From Pezicula radicicola (taxonomy: Eukaryota; Ascomycota; Leotiomycetes; Helotiales; Dermateaceae), in NCBI GenBank assembly GCA_003008705.1, contig PDUO01000027.1, forward strand, positions 438,425-502,424: a DNA stretch of 64,000 bases, given 5' to 3'. The position numbers were made by a program, and so were the translations under genes. The notes beneath the pieces are model-generated. The model saw only the letters and a list, made by a program, of their open reading frames with translations, was not told the origin of the DNA and ran no database searches. Within the stretch, counting starts at the first letter, position 1; each line of letters begins with the position of its first letter. Positions 1 through 10,421 of this stretch are shown in pieces.

Positions 1-754
1 GTTAGTTATTTGGCAATTATAGGTAGTTTATTTATATTTGTTAATTTAATAGATGGTAAGGTCCATAGGTATTAGAGGGAGGGATCATGTACCTAGCTGT
101 TTTGTTGTGATGTAGGGTGAGTTGGTAGATTTTACTCTTATGTACGTTCGGTTTCAGGTACTGGTTTATTTTGAGAGGTAATGTTAGAGATTACCTATTC
201 TGCAAGGTTTGCTGCTGTATACTTTATGTTTTGGTTTTAGAGTGGGCGGAGTGTTATTTGCATGTTGGGAGGCGGTAGGGTGTAGTTTTTTATACTGGGG
301 ACTTCCCGTCTGTTATAAGTAGAAATAGATTTAAAAGGTGGAGGTAGTAGGTAAAAGTGGTTACTTGGATCATTCCTTAAGCCAGCTAAATCACTTAGGC
401 ACGCGAGTAAGATATTGTTATAGAGGAAGAGATAGTCTAAGAGTTGAAGGGACACATCGTTCTACTTACAATATAATATTTTACCAAATAATGTATACAG
501 TAGTCATCTTCATCTTCTCTTAATTCTATACTAGGATCTACGAGAACGCACTCACTCACCTTCACCATTCGGAGCAAGGCACTGAATTAAATCTCCACCC
601 CTCCCCAAATATCCCCTCCGATTTCAAAACTTCAACCACAACACCACCTCTTCATCCACAAAACACCAACAAACCATCCCCAAAACCCCCACGCCCTCAA
701 TCATCCTCCACCTCTAAACACCCCATCACAGCAAACGCCTCTCAACCTCTCAAA
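1..754. other. Gene-free left edge and upstream region of the first gene
   Basis: I see no supportable coding sequence here. Roughly the first 540 bases are AT-rich without a convincing ORF. From about 560 to 754 the plus strand becomes strongly pyrimidine and CA rich with almost no G, which is the usual look of a filamentous-fungal core promoter and 5' leader just ahead of the ATG at 755. Confidence 0.6.
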
Positions 755-1648
755 ATGTCCAAACCGGTAGCAAAGCGACCTCGACGAGAGCCTTCACACC
801 CGGAACCTGAAAACAACTCAGCATCAGCTGCAGACATGGAACGCAACTTCGAAGTCAGCCTTAGAACGATGGATGTTGATGAGCTTCGAGATCTTATCGC
901 TGCTGAAGCAGTACGCAATCCTCAAGTCTTGAGATCTGTCACGGAGTACTTTGAGATTTCACGGAGTGAGATTCCGGTTATTGGTGTTGATGAGTTTGTT
1001 CGGATGCTTAGATTTCCGTTGAAGGTTGATGACGACGGAACACCCAGCATTTGGGAAGTCAACACGTTCAAACATGTATTAAGACATATGCTCGGCATAC
1101 TCAACCCCTTAACAAAATCCACTACAAAAGCCAACGCCATCGCTGCCATAAGAATTATTGGAAAAGCATTACCTCAATTCAACCTGGATGAACCAGAATA
1201 CTATCTACAGCATCTCATGAATGGTCTTAAGACTGTCCTTCGATCTTTAAACACAGAAGAGAAGAAGGACTTGTTGTTTCGATATCGTTCTTTGAGGTTA
1301 TTGACGAATTTCAACATCGATCTTCCTTGTGATGACGATCCAAAGTGGTTGAAAGGATTGGATGGTCGTATTCCGTTCGAATGGGACCTAGGAAACTTTG
1401 ACGATGTTACCACTCTGGACGAGGATGAATTCTTTAACCCGCAGGCTAAGGTTGTCAGACGAGTTAAAGCAATAAGCGCCGGAAGAGAGGAAAGTAGTGG
1501 AAGAGGATCAGTAGTTACAGGGGAAATTATGGAGAGAGCATTTAGTTTTGAGGATGAGGATAAGGCACGGCGCAAGGCCTTAGAGGAGGTTTATAATGTT
1601 ACACGCTCATGTCGGTTTATCGGAGATGAATCCACGGCGACCGACTAG
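755..1648 (+). CDS. Hypothetical protein, 297 aa, single exon
   Basis: This is an uninterrupted 297-residue reading frame that starts at an ATG in good context (CAAAATGTCC) after a pyrimidine-rich leader. I do not recognise the family. The N-terminus is basic (KRPRR at residues 7-11), which could be a nuclear localisation signal, and is followed by a short low-complexity acidic/polar stretch. Residues about 35-220 look like a folded, mostly helical domain with regular leucine and charged spacing; the C-terminal 80 residues are charged and probably disordered. There is no signal peptide, membrane segment, cysteine cluster or catalytic motif that I can name. Codon use resembles the neighbouring real genes, and the antisense ORFs over it are shadows. 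I am fairly confident that it is a gene and have no functional call. Confidence 0.75.
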   Translation: MSKPVAKRPRREPSHPEPENNSASAADMERNFEVSLRTMDVDELRDLIAAEAVRNPQVLRSVTEYFEISRSEIPVIGVDEFVRMLRFPLKVDDDGTPSIWEVNTFKHVLRHMLGILNPLTKSTTKANAIAAIRIIGKALPQFNLDEPEYYLQHLMNGLKTVLRSLNTEEKKDLLFRYRSLRLLTNFNIDLPCDDDPKWLKGLDGRIPFEWDLGNFDDVTTLDEDEFFNPQAKVVRRVKAISAGREESSGRGSVVTGEIMERAFSFEDEDKARRKALEEVYNVTRSCRFIGDESTATD

Positions 1649-2645
1649 GACCTTGAGTATTAAGATATTCAGACAAGGGAAGTATCAACAGCAAAGTGTT
1701 GCTACTGCTGCTCTTGAGGGATTCATTTTCTCTAAATTCCTACCTTTTCTTCTGTAGGAATTAGGAGAGAACTCAACAGGTTACAGGTTTCTTGCTCACA
1801 CTACTTATTTGATAACTCTCTTATATTTCGAATTCAAGCGAGTTATCAAAACAAAATACGTTATTTAAGGTACTTGAGCTAAGTAAACTACCTAGCTAAA
1901 TCTAGGCGAGGTATCTAAGTAATCCAAACCAGTAGCTCAAGTTCCAATTTACTTGATTAAACTAAGTACCTACCTACCTAACTAAAATAAACCACCCAAA
2001 CCAACCAAGAACCCTAATCCAATTTTCCTACTAAAACCACACAAGTCATGCACTTCCTATCCTTCTATCTAAATTCTACATTCTAGATCAAAATAAAACA
2101 ATATCTATAGCAAAACTCATCAGTACAGGAAGACAAAACTACAAAGTAATCGAATCATAAACTCGTTGTTAACATAGAACTAAACTTTTATCTATGTTTT
2201 AATTATAAAAGTTTGAATTACTGTACGCTAGCAAGGAATTATTTATTTCAGAAAGGGGGGTTATCTAAATAAATCATGTAAGTGTATACCTTTAGTACTT
2301 TAGTAATATCACTATATTACAATGAAATAAGCGAGGAGTTATGAATATGTTAAGCTTAGGATATCTATCTTGTTAAGATAGGTACTGTACAGAAGAAAAC
2401 AAAGGCCAAGACTACAACTACATTACAGGGTACAAACTCAGAGGATATAACGCGGAGATTGAGTGCTTTGAAGGAGATATGATATAATTTTTTAGCAGAG
2501 AATGTAAGTGGACGAGGTAGGTATCACAAAAGCTATTAAGATGAGCGAGCTTAATCAAAGGGTATTTACGCATTCATTCAAAGCTTTTTAAGATCTAAGC
2601 AATCAAACCGAAACTCCAGGATATGCAATAAACGATCCCTCAACT
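1649..2645. other. AT-rich intergenic region between convergent genes
   Basis: The genes on either side converge here, so this holds two 3' ends. It is AT-rich, with short imperfect repeats of the type TACCTACCTACC around 1970-1982 and no ORF or RNA gene that I can support. Confidence 0.5.
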
Positions 2646-4355
2646 CTAAGCAACAGGCGATTCGAAAACCAAACTAATACTATCATCACCAGCAGTGATA
2701 ATCCGACTCCCATCACCCTGCACGAAATCCAGCACACCTCCACCCTCACCATCACCTCGATGGCCTTTCCACTCAGCTACGAAACCGGAATTTGGTGTAG
2801 CGGTACCTCCTCTTGTATCCCAGCGTCTGACTACACCATCCATACCGCAGCTCGTTAGCAGCCATCCACCAGTCCTTGAATTTTGAACAAATTGGACTTT
2901 GATAACAGCATGATCTTCGTGAGCTTCTTTGATGTGCCGTCTTACTGCGAAGCGGTAGGCTGAGTCGAAGAGTGCGATACTACCATCTGCACTTCCGGCT
3001 GCAAGGAGGGTTAATGGAGATGGTGCAAATGCTAGCGTGAAGATATCACCGCCTTGTGCTTGAAGATCGGCAAGAATCTGCCCTGATTGACCTGCTGATG
3101 CTGCACTTCCGGCCGCTTTTCCACCAGCTTGTTTGCCACCTTTTGGTTTCGATGCCGCGCCCGCCCCTGTTGGTGCTGCTCCAGAAACCTCAGTACTTAG
3201 TCGTGGGAGGCCAACTACCTTTATGTTACCACCTGCACCTCCTACTACTACGAATGCTCCACTTGGGGCACATGCTACACTGAAGAGACCGCCTTCTACA
3301 GCAAAACGTTGATCGGCAGCTGTTAAGCCTACGACTGTTTGACCTCCTTCTCCTTGCGTGAGGCCAGCTGTTGCTGCCTCTCCAAATACGTCGTAAACAT
3401 ATAAACTACTGTCCTCGCTAACAGTAGCTAGCAATTTTCCATCTGCAGTCCAAGCACCAGCCGTACAGGATGCTGTATGAAGGAAGTATGATTGAACGAT
3501 TTGTAATGGCGCATCTTTCGAAGAAGGATCGATTGTGTAAACCCAAACGGAGCCATCGTTCGCACCAAAAGCAAAGGTATTTGGGAATGCTGGATTTGGA
3601 CATGGGACAAGCCAGTTGATCTCTTCCACTTCCTTTGCCTCAGTAATGAACTTCCAGATTCCTGCTTTCGTCCTATTGGTATAAACCCGGAGTTTTCCAT
3701 CAAGACCTCCGGAGAGCAAAAAATCGCCTTTTGGTAATGTGAAAGCAAGCGCATTTATGGAGTCCGTATGTCCCTCCAACGTAAATATCGGCTGCAGTGA
3801 CTTCCTCTCTACAGGCTCGTTCGGCGCACTCTGATAACTCGCAGGGAGCACAGGGGACGGATCTGGAGTAGCATCGAAGATATAACCAATTCCAGGAGAG
3901 TCATCTTCCTCTCCTTCACCACCTCCTGTCGCAACTATATTGGGTTGCAGAGGATGCTGTGCGATCGTGTATATGCTATCTTTGTGGGAGTCGAAGTGAG
4001 CGGAGGAGTCGTTCTGGAGATTAATCTCTTGCATTTCCTCGTCTTCGTCGCCATCTGAGTCCATCGCTGCATCGCCATCATCTTCGATCTCTTCACCGGC
4101 ATCGTTAGGATCTAGCATTGCTGGCTCATCATGATCATATTCATCTCCATCTTGCTCGGGATGGTTTTGGTGGGAGGACATTTTGAGAGAAGTTCGTGTA
4201 ATTTCTGGGGAATTAAATCGTGGAAATGATGTGGATAAAGAAGACGAAGAAGATGAAGAAGATGAAGAAGAACTAGTCACAGGTTGTTGGTCTTCTTGTA
4301 CTTTCGGTCCCGATTCACTCGAATGCTTGATAATCGGTCGCCCCGCCATCATCAT
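2646..4355 (-). CDS. SQT1: WD40 ribosome assembly factor, Sqt1/AAMP family
   Basis: This is a single-exon WD40 propeller protein. The order is an acidic N-terminus rich in D and E, then WD repeats starting near residue 120 (SLQPIFTLEGHTDSINALAF), SGGLDGKLRVY, further blades, a low-complexity A/G/K loop, and terminal blades with SCGMDGVVRRWD and ITAGDDSISLVF. This layout matches the Sqt1/AAMP family; yeast Sqt1 is the dedicated chaperone that delivers ribosomal protein uL16 (Rpl10) to 60S precursors. Two starts are possible: the ATG triplet at 4355, which adds 58 residues with a run of 12 serines, and the ATG at 4181 (CAAAATGTCC, residues MSSHQN) that begins the acidic region. The context and the acidic start favour 4181, giving 511 aa, but the upstream start is also open. 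Confidence 0.9.
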   Translation of the reverse strand: MMMAGRPIIKHSSESGPKVQEDQQPVTSSSSSSSSSSSSLSTSFPRFNSPEITRTSLKMSSHQNHPEQDGDEYDHDEPAMLDPNDAGEEIEDDGDAAMDSDGDEDEEMQEINLQNDSSAHFDSHKDSIYTIAQHPLQPNIVATGGGEGEEDDSPGIGYIFDATPDPSPVLPASYQSAPNEPVERKSLQPIFTLEGHTDSINALAFTLPKGDFLLSGGLDGKLRVYTNRTKAGIWKFITEAKEVEEINWLVPCPNPAFPNTFAFGANDGSVWVYTIDPSSKDAPLQIVQSYFLHTASCTAGAWTADGKLLATVSEDSSLYVYDVFGEAATAGLTQGEGGQTVVGLTAADQRFAVEGGLFSVACAPSGAFVVVGGAGGNIKVVGLPRLSTEVSGAAPTGAGAASKPKGGKQAGGKAAGSAASAGQSGQILADLQAQGGDIFTLAFAPSPLTLLAAGSADGSIALFDSAYRFAVRRHIKEAHEDHAVIKVQFVQNSRTGGWLLTSCGMDGVVRRWDTRGGTATPNSGFVAEWKGHRGDGEGGGVLDFVQGDGSRIITAGDDSISLVFESPVA

Positions 4356-4942
4356 TTTTTTGCCATGACAAAAACCTAAATTGCCCCTCTATCACGTGAC
4401 AAACATCATTCACCCCTCTTCTAAATCCTAGGGTACTTTTGTATTGATCCTTCTTTACTGGGGGAAAGACTCTTCTTATATACGCGAGTTTCTTAAACTT
4501 ACTGCTTTCCAAGTTGTTGACAATATGGAAATGACTAAAGTGACTATCCCTATATTTCACATGTAAGTTGGGTGCAGTACAATCTAACAAGACTTGTCCT
4601 GACTTACACCCCTGACTATTGAGATGATGTATTTGCCAACTTGAAAACTTCTGTGCACGCTAGATAGTTTCAAAGAAGTTTCAATGTTGACTCATACCTT
4701 GAAAGCTTAGAGTTTTGTCCTTCCTGCAGGCACTTCCCATTTTAACTTTCTTTTTCAAGTTGATATTCTCACTGTTTGCCTTCGCTTAAGGTTAGGGGGT
4801 TATAATACCTATACTTCGTACATTACTAGTAAACTTCAGAGGATAGATAGGTACCCAAGGAATGAATTTCATCTAAAAATTGGCGAGGATAGATCTAAAA
4901 ATCGCCCGTCTAATCGTAAAAAATTCCAACCAAGCCATCCGA
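4356..4942. other. Intergenic region: SQT1 promoter and acyl-CoA ligase 3' end
   Basis: Both flanking genes are on the minus strand. Apart from the CACGTGAC motif near SQT1, I see nothing coding; the minus-strand ORF overlapping the SQT1 start is not supported. Confidence 0.5.
4393..4400 (-). promoter_or_regulatory. CACGTGAC E-box upstream of SQT1
   Basis: A CACGTGAC octamer lies 38 bases upstream of the outer ATG and about 210 bases upstream of the inner ATG of the WD40 gene. The core is palindromic and is the recognition type of bHLH factors such as Cbf1-like proteins. The same octamer occurs between mec1 and COX16 in this window. Function is inferred from the motif only. Confidence 0.35.
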
Positions 4943-7139
4943 CTACAACTTAGCGCCCTTCTTCCTCCTCGTCTCCTTCTCCTTATCCCTCAACAGCCTC
5001 CGTAATATCTTCCCACTTGGACTCTTTGGGATGACATCAATAAACTCCACACCGCCCTTTAGCCACTTATGTCTTGCTTTGTGCTCCTCGACATGCTTGG
5101 CAATATCCCTCGCAACCATCCTGTCGTTCTCTTCGAGGCCGACAGAGGACGACTTGACAACGAAGGCTTTCGGAACTTCACCGGCACTATCGTCTTGAAC
5201 AGGAATCACTGCACAATCAGCAACGGAAGGGTGACTGAGAAGGTGAGCCTCTAGTTCAGCTGGTGCGACTTGGAGTCCCTGATAAGGTTAGCCGGACATA
5301 ATCACAATGAATAATGAAACCTAAGACAAACCTTGACTTTGATCAACTCCTTAATTCGATCAACAATAAATACGTGCTCATAGCCTTGAGGACTTTTCCG
5401 AATAACAGCCTCATCACCAGTTCGCATCCATCGGCCTTTACCATCCGTGTCATCAATGAATGTTTCTGCATTTGCTTTATCGTTATTCAGATAGCCGAGG
5501 ACTATGGATGGTGATTGTACGACAAGTTCTCCGGCCTGATCATAGCCATCAACTTCTACACCTTCAGCGGTTATGATCTTGGCTGTGTAACCGGGCAGAA
5601 GAGATCCCGAAGAGCCAAACCAAATATCGTCTTCGCTAGTCGAACATACGACAGTAGAAGTTTCAGTAAGGCCTATACTCTATTAGTTTAATTCCTCCTA
5701 TCTAGGTTTCTTGCAAATATGCCAATTCATTCTAAGGGTCACATACCATAGCCTTGTCGGATCATCCACGAGGGGTAAATCTTCTGCATATCTTCTGCAG
5801 TTTCCGCACCAAGTGGTGCAGCTCCCGTGAAAATGGCCTTTACAGAGCTCATGTCAAATTTCTTGCAGACGGACTGGTTCTTAGCCATTTGTATTATGAT
5901 AGGGGGAACCTATCCCGATGTTAACTATGGCCAGTCTTATTACCAAGTTGTATTAGACTTACCAAGTATAAGGTTGTGATCTTGTGGGTTTGGATTGCAT
6001 TAAGATAAGACTCAAGTTCGAATTTTGGAAGGATGATTACGCCATCTCCTCTGTAGGTGCTGGCTTGCGCAATGACAACCAATCCGTAGATATGGCTTAG
6101 CGGTAAAAGGCCAAGACAAACATCAGTATTGTCCTCGGCAGGTCGTTTGTCCCGCATTGACTTTTCATACAAAGTTATTTGGAGTACGTTTGCTACTACA
6201 TTCTGGTGCGAAATCATGACACCTTTCTAGTTCAGATGTCAGATTTGGCTCTAGACTCGCTGTTGTTAAGATATCTCTTACCGGTAACCCTGAAGTTCCA
6301 CTCGAGTAGCATAAATAGGCCGTTTGCTTTGCTCCCTGCCCTTTCTCCCATTTCAACTCTGCCAGAGGTCCAAGCTTCTCGCCTTCTACAATCAATTGGT
6401 TTACTGTTTGGAAAGGAAGCTGCGTGTTTCCGGAAAACTCTCTGGGCATCTCTAATATATATATGTGTTTCTTTGGGATTCCGCAGGCTTTTGCAGCCTC
6501 TAGAGAAGTTTGTAGCAAGGGTACGCACTAGTGGTATAATTTTTAGTCCATGTCTTTCTCTATCAGTGAATAGGCTGACTCACTGTGAAAAGTGCCTTTG
6601 CGCCAGAAGACTTAAGTTGGAATTCAAGCTCCGAGGCTGAATATGCAGCATTCGCAGGAGTTGCAATACCAGAAAGACGGTGCACTGCGTATGTCAAGGT
6701 CATTGTATCAATCTTGAGACACAACCATTTAGTAAACGTTTCTCGATGTACTGATGTTGGGGGCGGAATACCGTATTTAGCGCAAAGATGCCAATGACTT
6801 TATCCCACTCTGTACCTTGGTTGGGATGCCATCCGAATTCCTTTGAGAGAGCTCGTGCCAGGCTTTCAACTCTGTCCTTCATCTCGGCGTGGGTATACGT
6901 CCGTCCTGAGAGGCCACATGTGAATGGATTGCGAGTCAACTTCAAGGGACAGCGGCCGTGAGCATCATTGAGCATGAATTCATGAACTGGGACTGTGTCG
7001 GGAACGTCTGTTTACAAGCAAATTAGCAACTTGGTTTCCTTTGCGCATTGTATCTAGCACAAATCAGGTTTCTCTGCTATACGGAGTAGTAATACTCACC
7101 GCACATCCCCGGAACCCGTGGTGGAGAGGTAAATACCAT
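4943..7139 (-). CDS. 4-coumarate-CoA ligase-like acyl-CoA synthetase, peroxisomal
   Basis: This is an ANL-superfamily adenylating enzyme of about 555 aa in several exons. Exon 1 (7139-7100) encodes MVFTSPPRVPGMC and splices to 7007; joining gives a typical 4CL start (VPDTVPVHEF). The P-loop is split by an intron and rebuilds as CYSSGTSGLPKGVMISHQN. Downstream are LLPLSHIYGL, the conserved GLTETSTVVCS region, the hinge YEHVFIVDRIKELIK, and a C-terminal lysine in PKSPSGKILRR. The last three residues are AKL, a peroxisomal targeting signal of the SKL type. Enzymes of this family turn carboxylic acids into acyl-AMP and then acyl-CoA; fungal peroxisomal members act on fatty, phenylpropanoid or other aryl acids. 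The substrate cannot be read from the sequence. It has no obvious pathway neighbours here. Confidence 0.9.
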
Positions 7140-8430
7140 GATAGATAACAATACCAGGGCAAATGTTGAGAAATTCTCTCACAAATCAGATCGATCGCAA
7201 GCCACTCACTCAGTGAACACTATCCGTCGCTTGATCTGGAAACTCCAAACTATTGTAAAAGACGATGCAGCAAACAATGGACACCAAATGAGTAAATAAA
7301 TAAAAACAAGTGAGAGAAGGAAAGAAAGGAAAGCACAAAAGGAGAAATGCGGGATGCGGGAAGCCGAAGGCGGAGCTGAGCTTAGCTTCCTACCCCATAC
7401 TGTATTGGGATGAAGCAATTGTTGAATTTTGCGGGGGTCTCCAGTGGTGAAGATGTCAACCTGGGTGAACCGAGACCGAGGCTCTTTGCGGCACCACACC
7501 TTTGTCCCGCCACTCTACCATCTCTCTCTCTGTTCGGCCTGACTCGTGTATTCTACATCGAAAAGAGCATCGGGGTCTACGTCAACGTCAACGCCAACGT
7601 CGCCGATCTCAGATGTCAGAAGTCTTCTCGATGGCTCTTGCCGTCCTCTAGGTGTCCGGGCCGCACTTGCATATGATTCTGGCAAAGGTATAGTACTTCG
7701 TAAGCTCCAGACAAGGTGCTGTAGGACGGGACTGTCTGACAAACCGGGAGACAAACCGGGAGACAAACCGGGAAACAACTCCACAGCTGGCTTTCCTTGC
7801 AAGTCGGCATGACGATGGCGGCCATCCCTCAACAAAAAAAAGCCACAGCTGATCTTCTCGCTCTTTCGAGACCGAAACACGACAGTTATCTATTGGAGAG
7901 ATCTGGTGTGAAGAGCCTCTCTTGAGGAATGAGAACTGGTCGTTGAATTTTAGTTATTTGAGTTCTTGCGACAGAACCTTCCTGTCGGCCCCACTGCCCC
8001 AGATTCTGCTCACTTCCGGAACTGTATTATTGTAAGTAGTTCCTGCAGGGCAGTAGTGCATCTTCTCCCGGCTCAGCTTCTGCAGTCCTTCGTTCAGTGT
8101 AAGTGCGATGGAAACTACAAGTAAGTACTATCTTTCATCTCGAGTTTTCAATCTATACATCTCATCCAAGAAGTCGACCGAAGGAGCCACAGATGGGAGG
8201 AGGAAGAACAGTTTAGCCTGAGGCTCCCTCCCTGTCCTGTCCAAGCTCCCCACCCCCAGTATTTTTAACGACAGCTCTTCGACACTTCCACCAAAATATT
8301 GTCCATCACTCAACATCAAACAAACTCCCTTGATCCTACAAATTCGTATTGTTCAAGACAGAGCGGGAGAAGAAGCTTCTCCAGAAGCCCAAGACCTTCC
8401 AATTGTAACACCTGCAGTAAGCCTCGCAGT
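7140..8430. other. Shared upstream region of two divergent genes
   Basis: This region lies between the start of the acyl-CoA ligase (minus) and an unrecognised gene (plus). It is less AT-rich than other gaps and contains a GTCAAC-type hexamer repeat near 7579-7601 and a 12-bp minisatellite at 7741-7776. ORFs on both strands around 7500-7880 run through the repeats and look non-coding. A possible 5' exon (ATGGAAACTACA then GTAAGT near 8109) does not join the downstream frame in phase at the acceptors I tested. Confidence 0.45.
7741..7776. repeat. 12-bp minisatellite, three units
   Basis: Three head-to-tail copies of AAACCGGGAGAC; the third copy has one change (AAACCGGGAAAC). It sits in the divergent promoter region. 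Confidence 0.8.
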
Positions 8431-9443
8431 ATGGCCGGGAAGGCCAACCGTCATAAAAGATGGGAGTACAAAGAAATTACTGAAGAAAAGGAGGAAGAGC
8501 ATGACAAGACGTTACTTGATGAACGGAATATCATTAACACGCCTAGACAACGTAGGACTGCTCGTCCTCGTCAGAGCCTCGAGACTCGGCCCAGCTTTAA
8601 GAGACTATACAATGCAAGACTGGATCGCTCCACTAAGACTGCTTCTGACTCTATGGCCAACGAAGATCTTGGAGGCTTCAATACGGATGCTCTTAGTAGC
8701 CATGTGAGTGTTGAGCCCATTGCTGATGTTCAGGAAACCTCCACCGTGCAACCCTCTGGAGCTGAATTGACGCCAAACAACGCTATTGAGAAGCAACAAG
8801 CAGGACACTCGTCATGCTCGAGCCTCATCGAAGCGCAGAATCCGCTTCAGAGTACGAGCCTGCGTAACGTTCCAAATCCTGGCCAGGTGACGCGCAGTAC
8901 TGGAGGAAGTGCCATGTTACAGGATTTGGGAGACTCTGATTCTAAGCTCTCGGATGTCGATACATCCATATTTGAGAACCGGTATTCTCCTATGGGTCTT
9001 GATCTTCGGGAACGAGAAAACATGCATCAAGCTGCATATCCATTCTTTACGGGGTCAACCACCCCCTATGTGTCTCCTCCATACACATCAAACCAGGAGC
9101 AACAGAACTCAGCCTCCAGCACAGCTCTACCACCTACTCCAATATCAATGGTATATCTTTGTGTTCGAGTCATATCAGAGTATACTGATAAACTACAGGG
9201 CAATTCGTCCATGTCACATGATGTTGAAATGGAAGTAGGAGAAACCCCCTCAAAACTACCAGGTAGCAGAAGCACTTTGGCTCAGAATGTGGGATATGCT
9301 TCTGCAATACCATCTCCTCCAGATTGTATGTATCATTTCGGGATTCGTCTGTTTTGTTGCATCCTCTTGGTTGGTTGAGCTTGCCAGAAGGCTTTGACGT
9401 CAACGCTCGAGGTGCTTGCAAGGCTTCAAGTACCGAGACTTGA
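8431..9443 (+). CDS. Hypothetical protein, spliced, low complexity
   Basis: I do not recognise this protein. The frame is open from a TAA at 8266; the first ATG is at 8431 (MAGKANRHKRWEYKE), but an acceptor-like CGACAG at 8274 leaves room for an upstream exon. The protein is polar, rich in S, T, P, Q and E, with a basic start and no membrane segment or domain that I can name. A 48-bp intron is likely at 9151-9198 (GTATAT, an ACTGAT branch site, CTACAG). It is a multiple of three without a stop, so it is easily read through. A second intron probably starts at 9326 (GTATGT); using the acceptor ending at 9390 gives a short tail ending at 9443, whereas the acceptor at 9387 gives an immediate stop. 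The 3' end is therefore uncertain. Confidence 0.55.
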
Positions 9444-10421
9444 CATATCTGCTAGTGCTTGATCAGAGGTGTATACTATATATTTCTACAACCTAATGGC
9501 CTTTGTTTTCCTCCACCTGCCGCACAAAATTGATTCACAGCGACTTGGACCTGGGTTGGCAGGTGATTCACGAACGCGGCCGCCCATAGCCAGGTGCCTT
9601 CCTTTTCTGCCAGCAGACCCAATATTTATTATTTACTTCTATCAACAAACAATATTCAACATGCACATTACACCATACAACGACAACATCCAAACTTCAA
9701 GAACTCTCCGCCTTGAGAGGCCACTCCTCTTTACATATTTCTACACATTCTGTACACAGACGATACCAAATCACGATCAAGAATTCACATCTGCTTAGAA
9801 AAACAAGATTTGGCAATCGTCAGCAGAGCACTCCAGGACTTGGCTTCGGCCTCGAACTTCTCTGCAAGGTCCTGGTATACATTCCAAAGGGTCACTAGTA
9901 TCTATCTTGAGAGTATCTCTTTCCCGAGATCAGTAAGTTCAAGGGCATAGTTCTCTTGATCTCTGTGGCTCATCATCCATTATGTGCAGGACCTAAACTC
10001 CAGGTTGCGTCCTTGCCTACGTATCACTGTGTGCCTTCAAAGAACCCTACAATCATCTTAGGAGTATCCTTGATCTGAGGTTAGTTCAATTATGACGCCC
10101 GCTTTCTGTATTGTGTTTTACTGATCATTCTTCTGATTCAGTGCTGGCTACCTTCCTCGAGACATCACTCGACGGCTTGCACAGCCATCCGTCACATCGT
10201 CTTTCACATGTCACCTATTTTGTCTCGGCCACTGAGACTCATTTGATATATCACAACACTACTAGTTGAGATAGACTTCACAACTCACTCTGTCTGGACA
10301 ATCTCCTGCCAGGAACCAATATTCCCCACAAAATTACCCCCAGTTTCTGCATTTACCTTCCATCTCCTCATACCATACATTTATTCCTCATCTCATCTCC
10401 TACCACCGATAGCCATTAGTC
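9444..10421. other. Intergenic region
   Basis: I see no supportable gene. The last 150 bases before 10422 are C/T and A/C rich with few G, like a promoter and leader. Short ORFs at 9469-9898 have no recognisable features. Confidence 0.5.

Noticed and set aside
6179..6640. 153-residue plus-strand ORF
   Set aside because: It is antisense to the exons and introns of the acyl-CoA ligase, whose conserved motifs are intact on the other strand.
7515..7880. 121-residue minus-strand ORF with a repeated SPGL segment
   Set aside because: The repetition comes from the 12-bp minisatellite, the opposite strand is also open, and no domain is visible.
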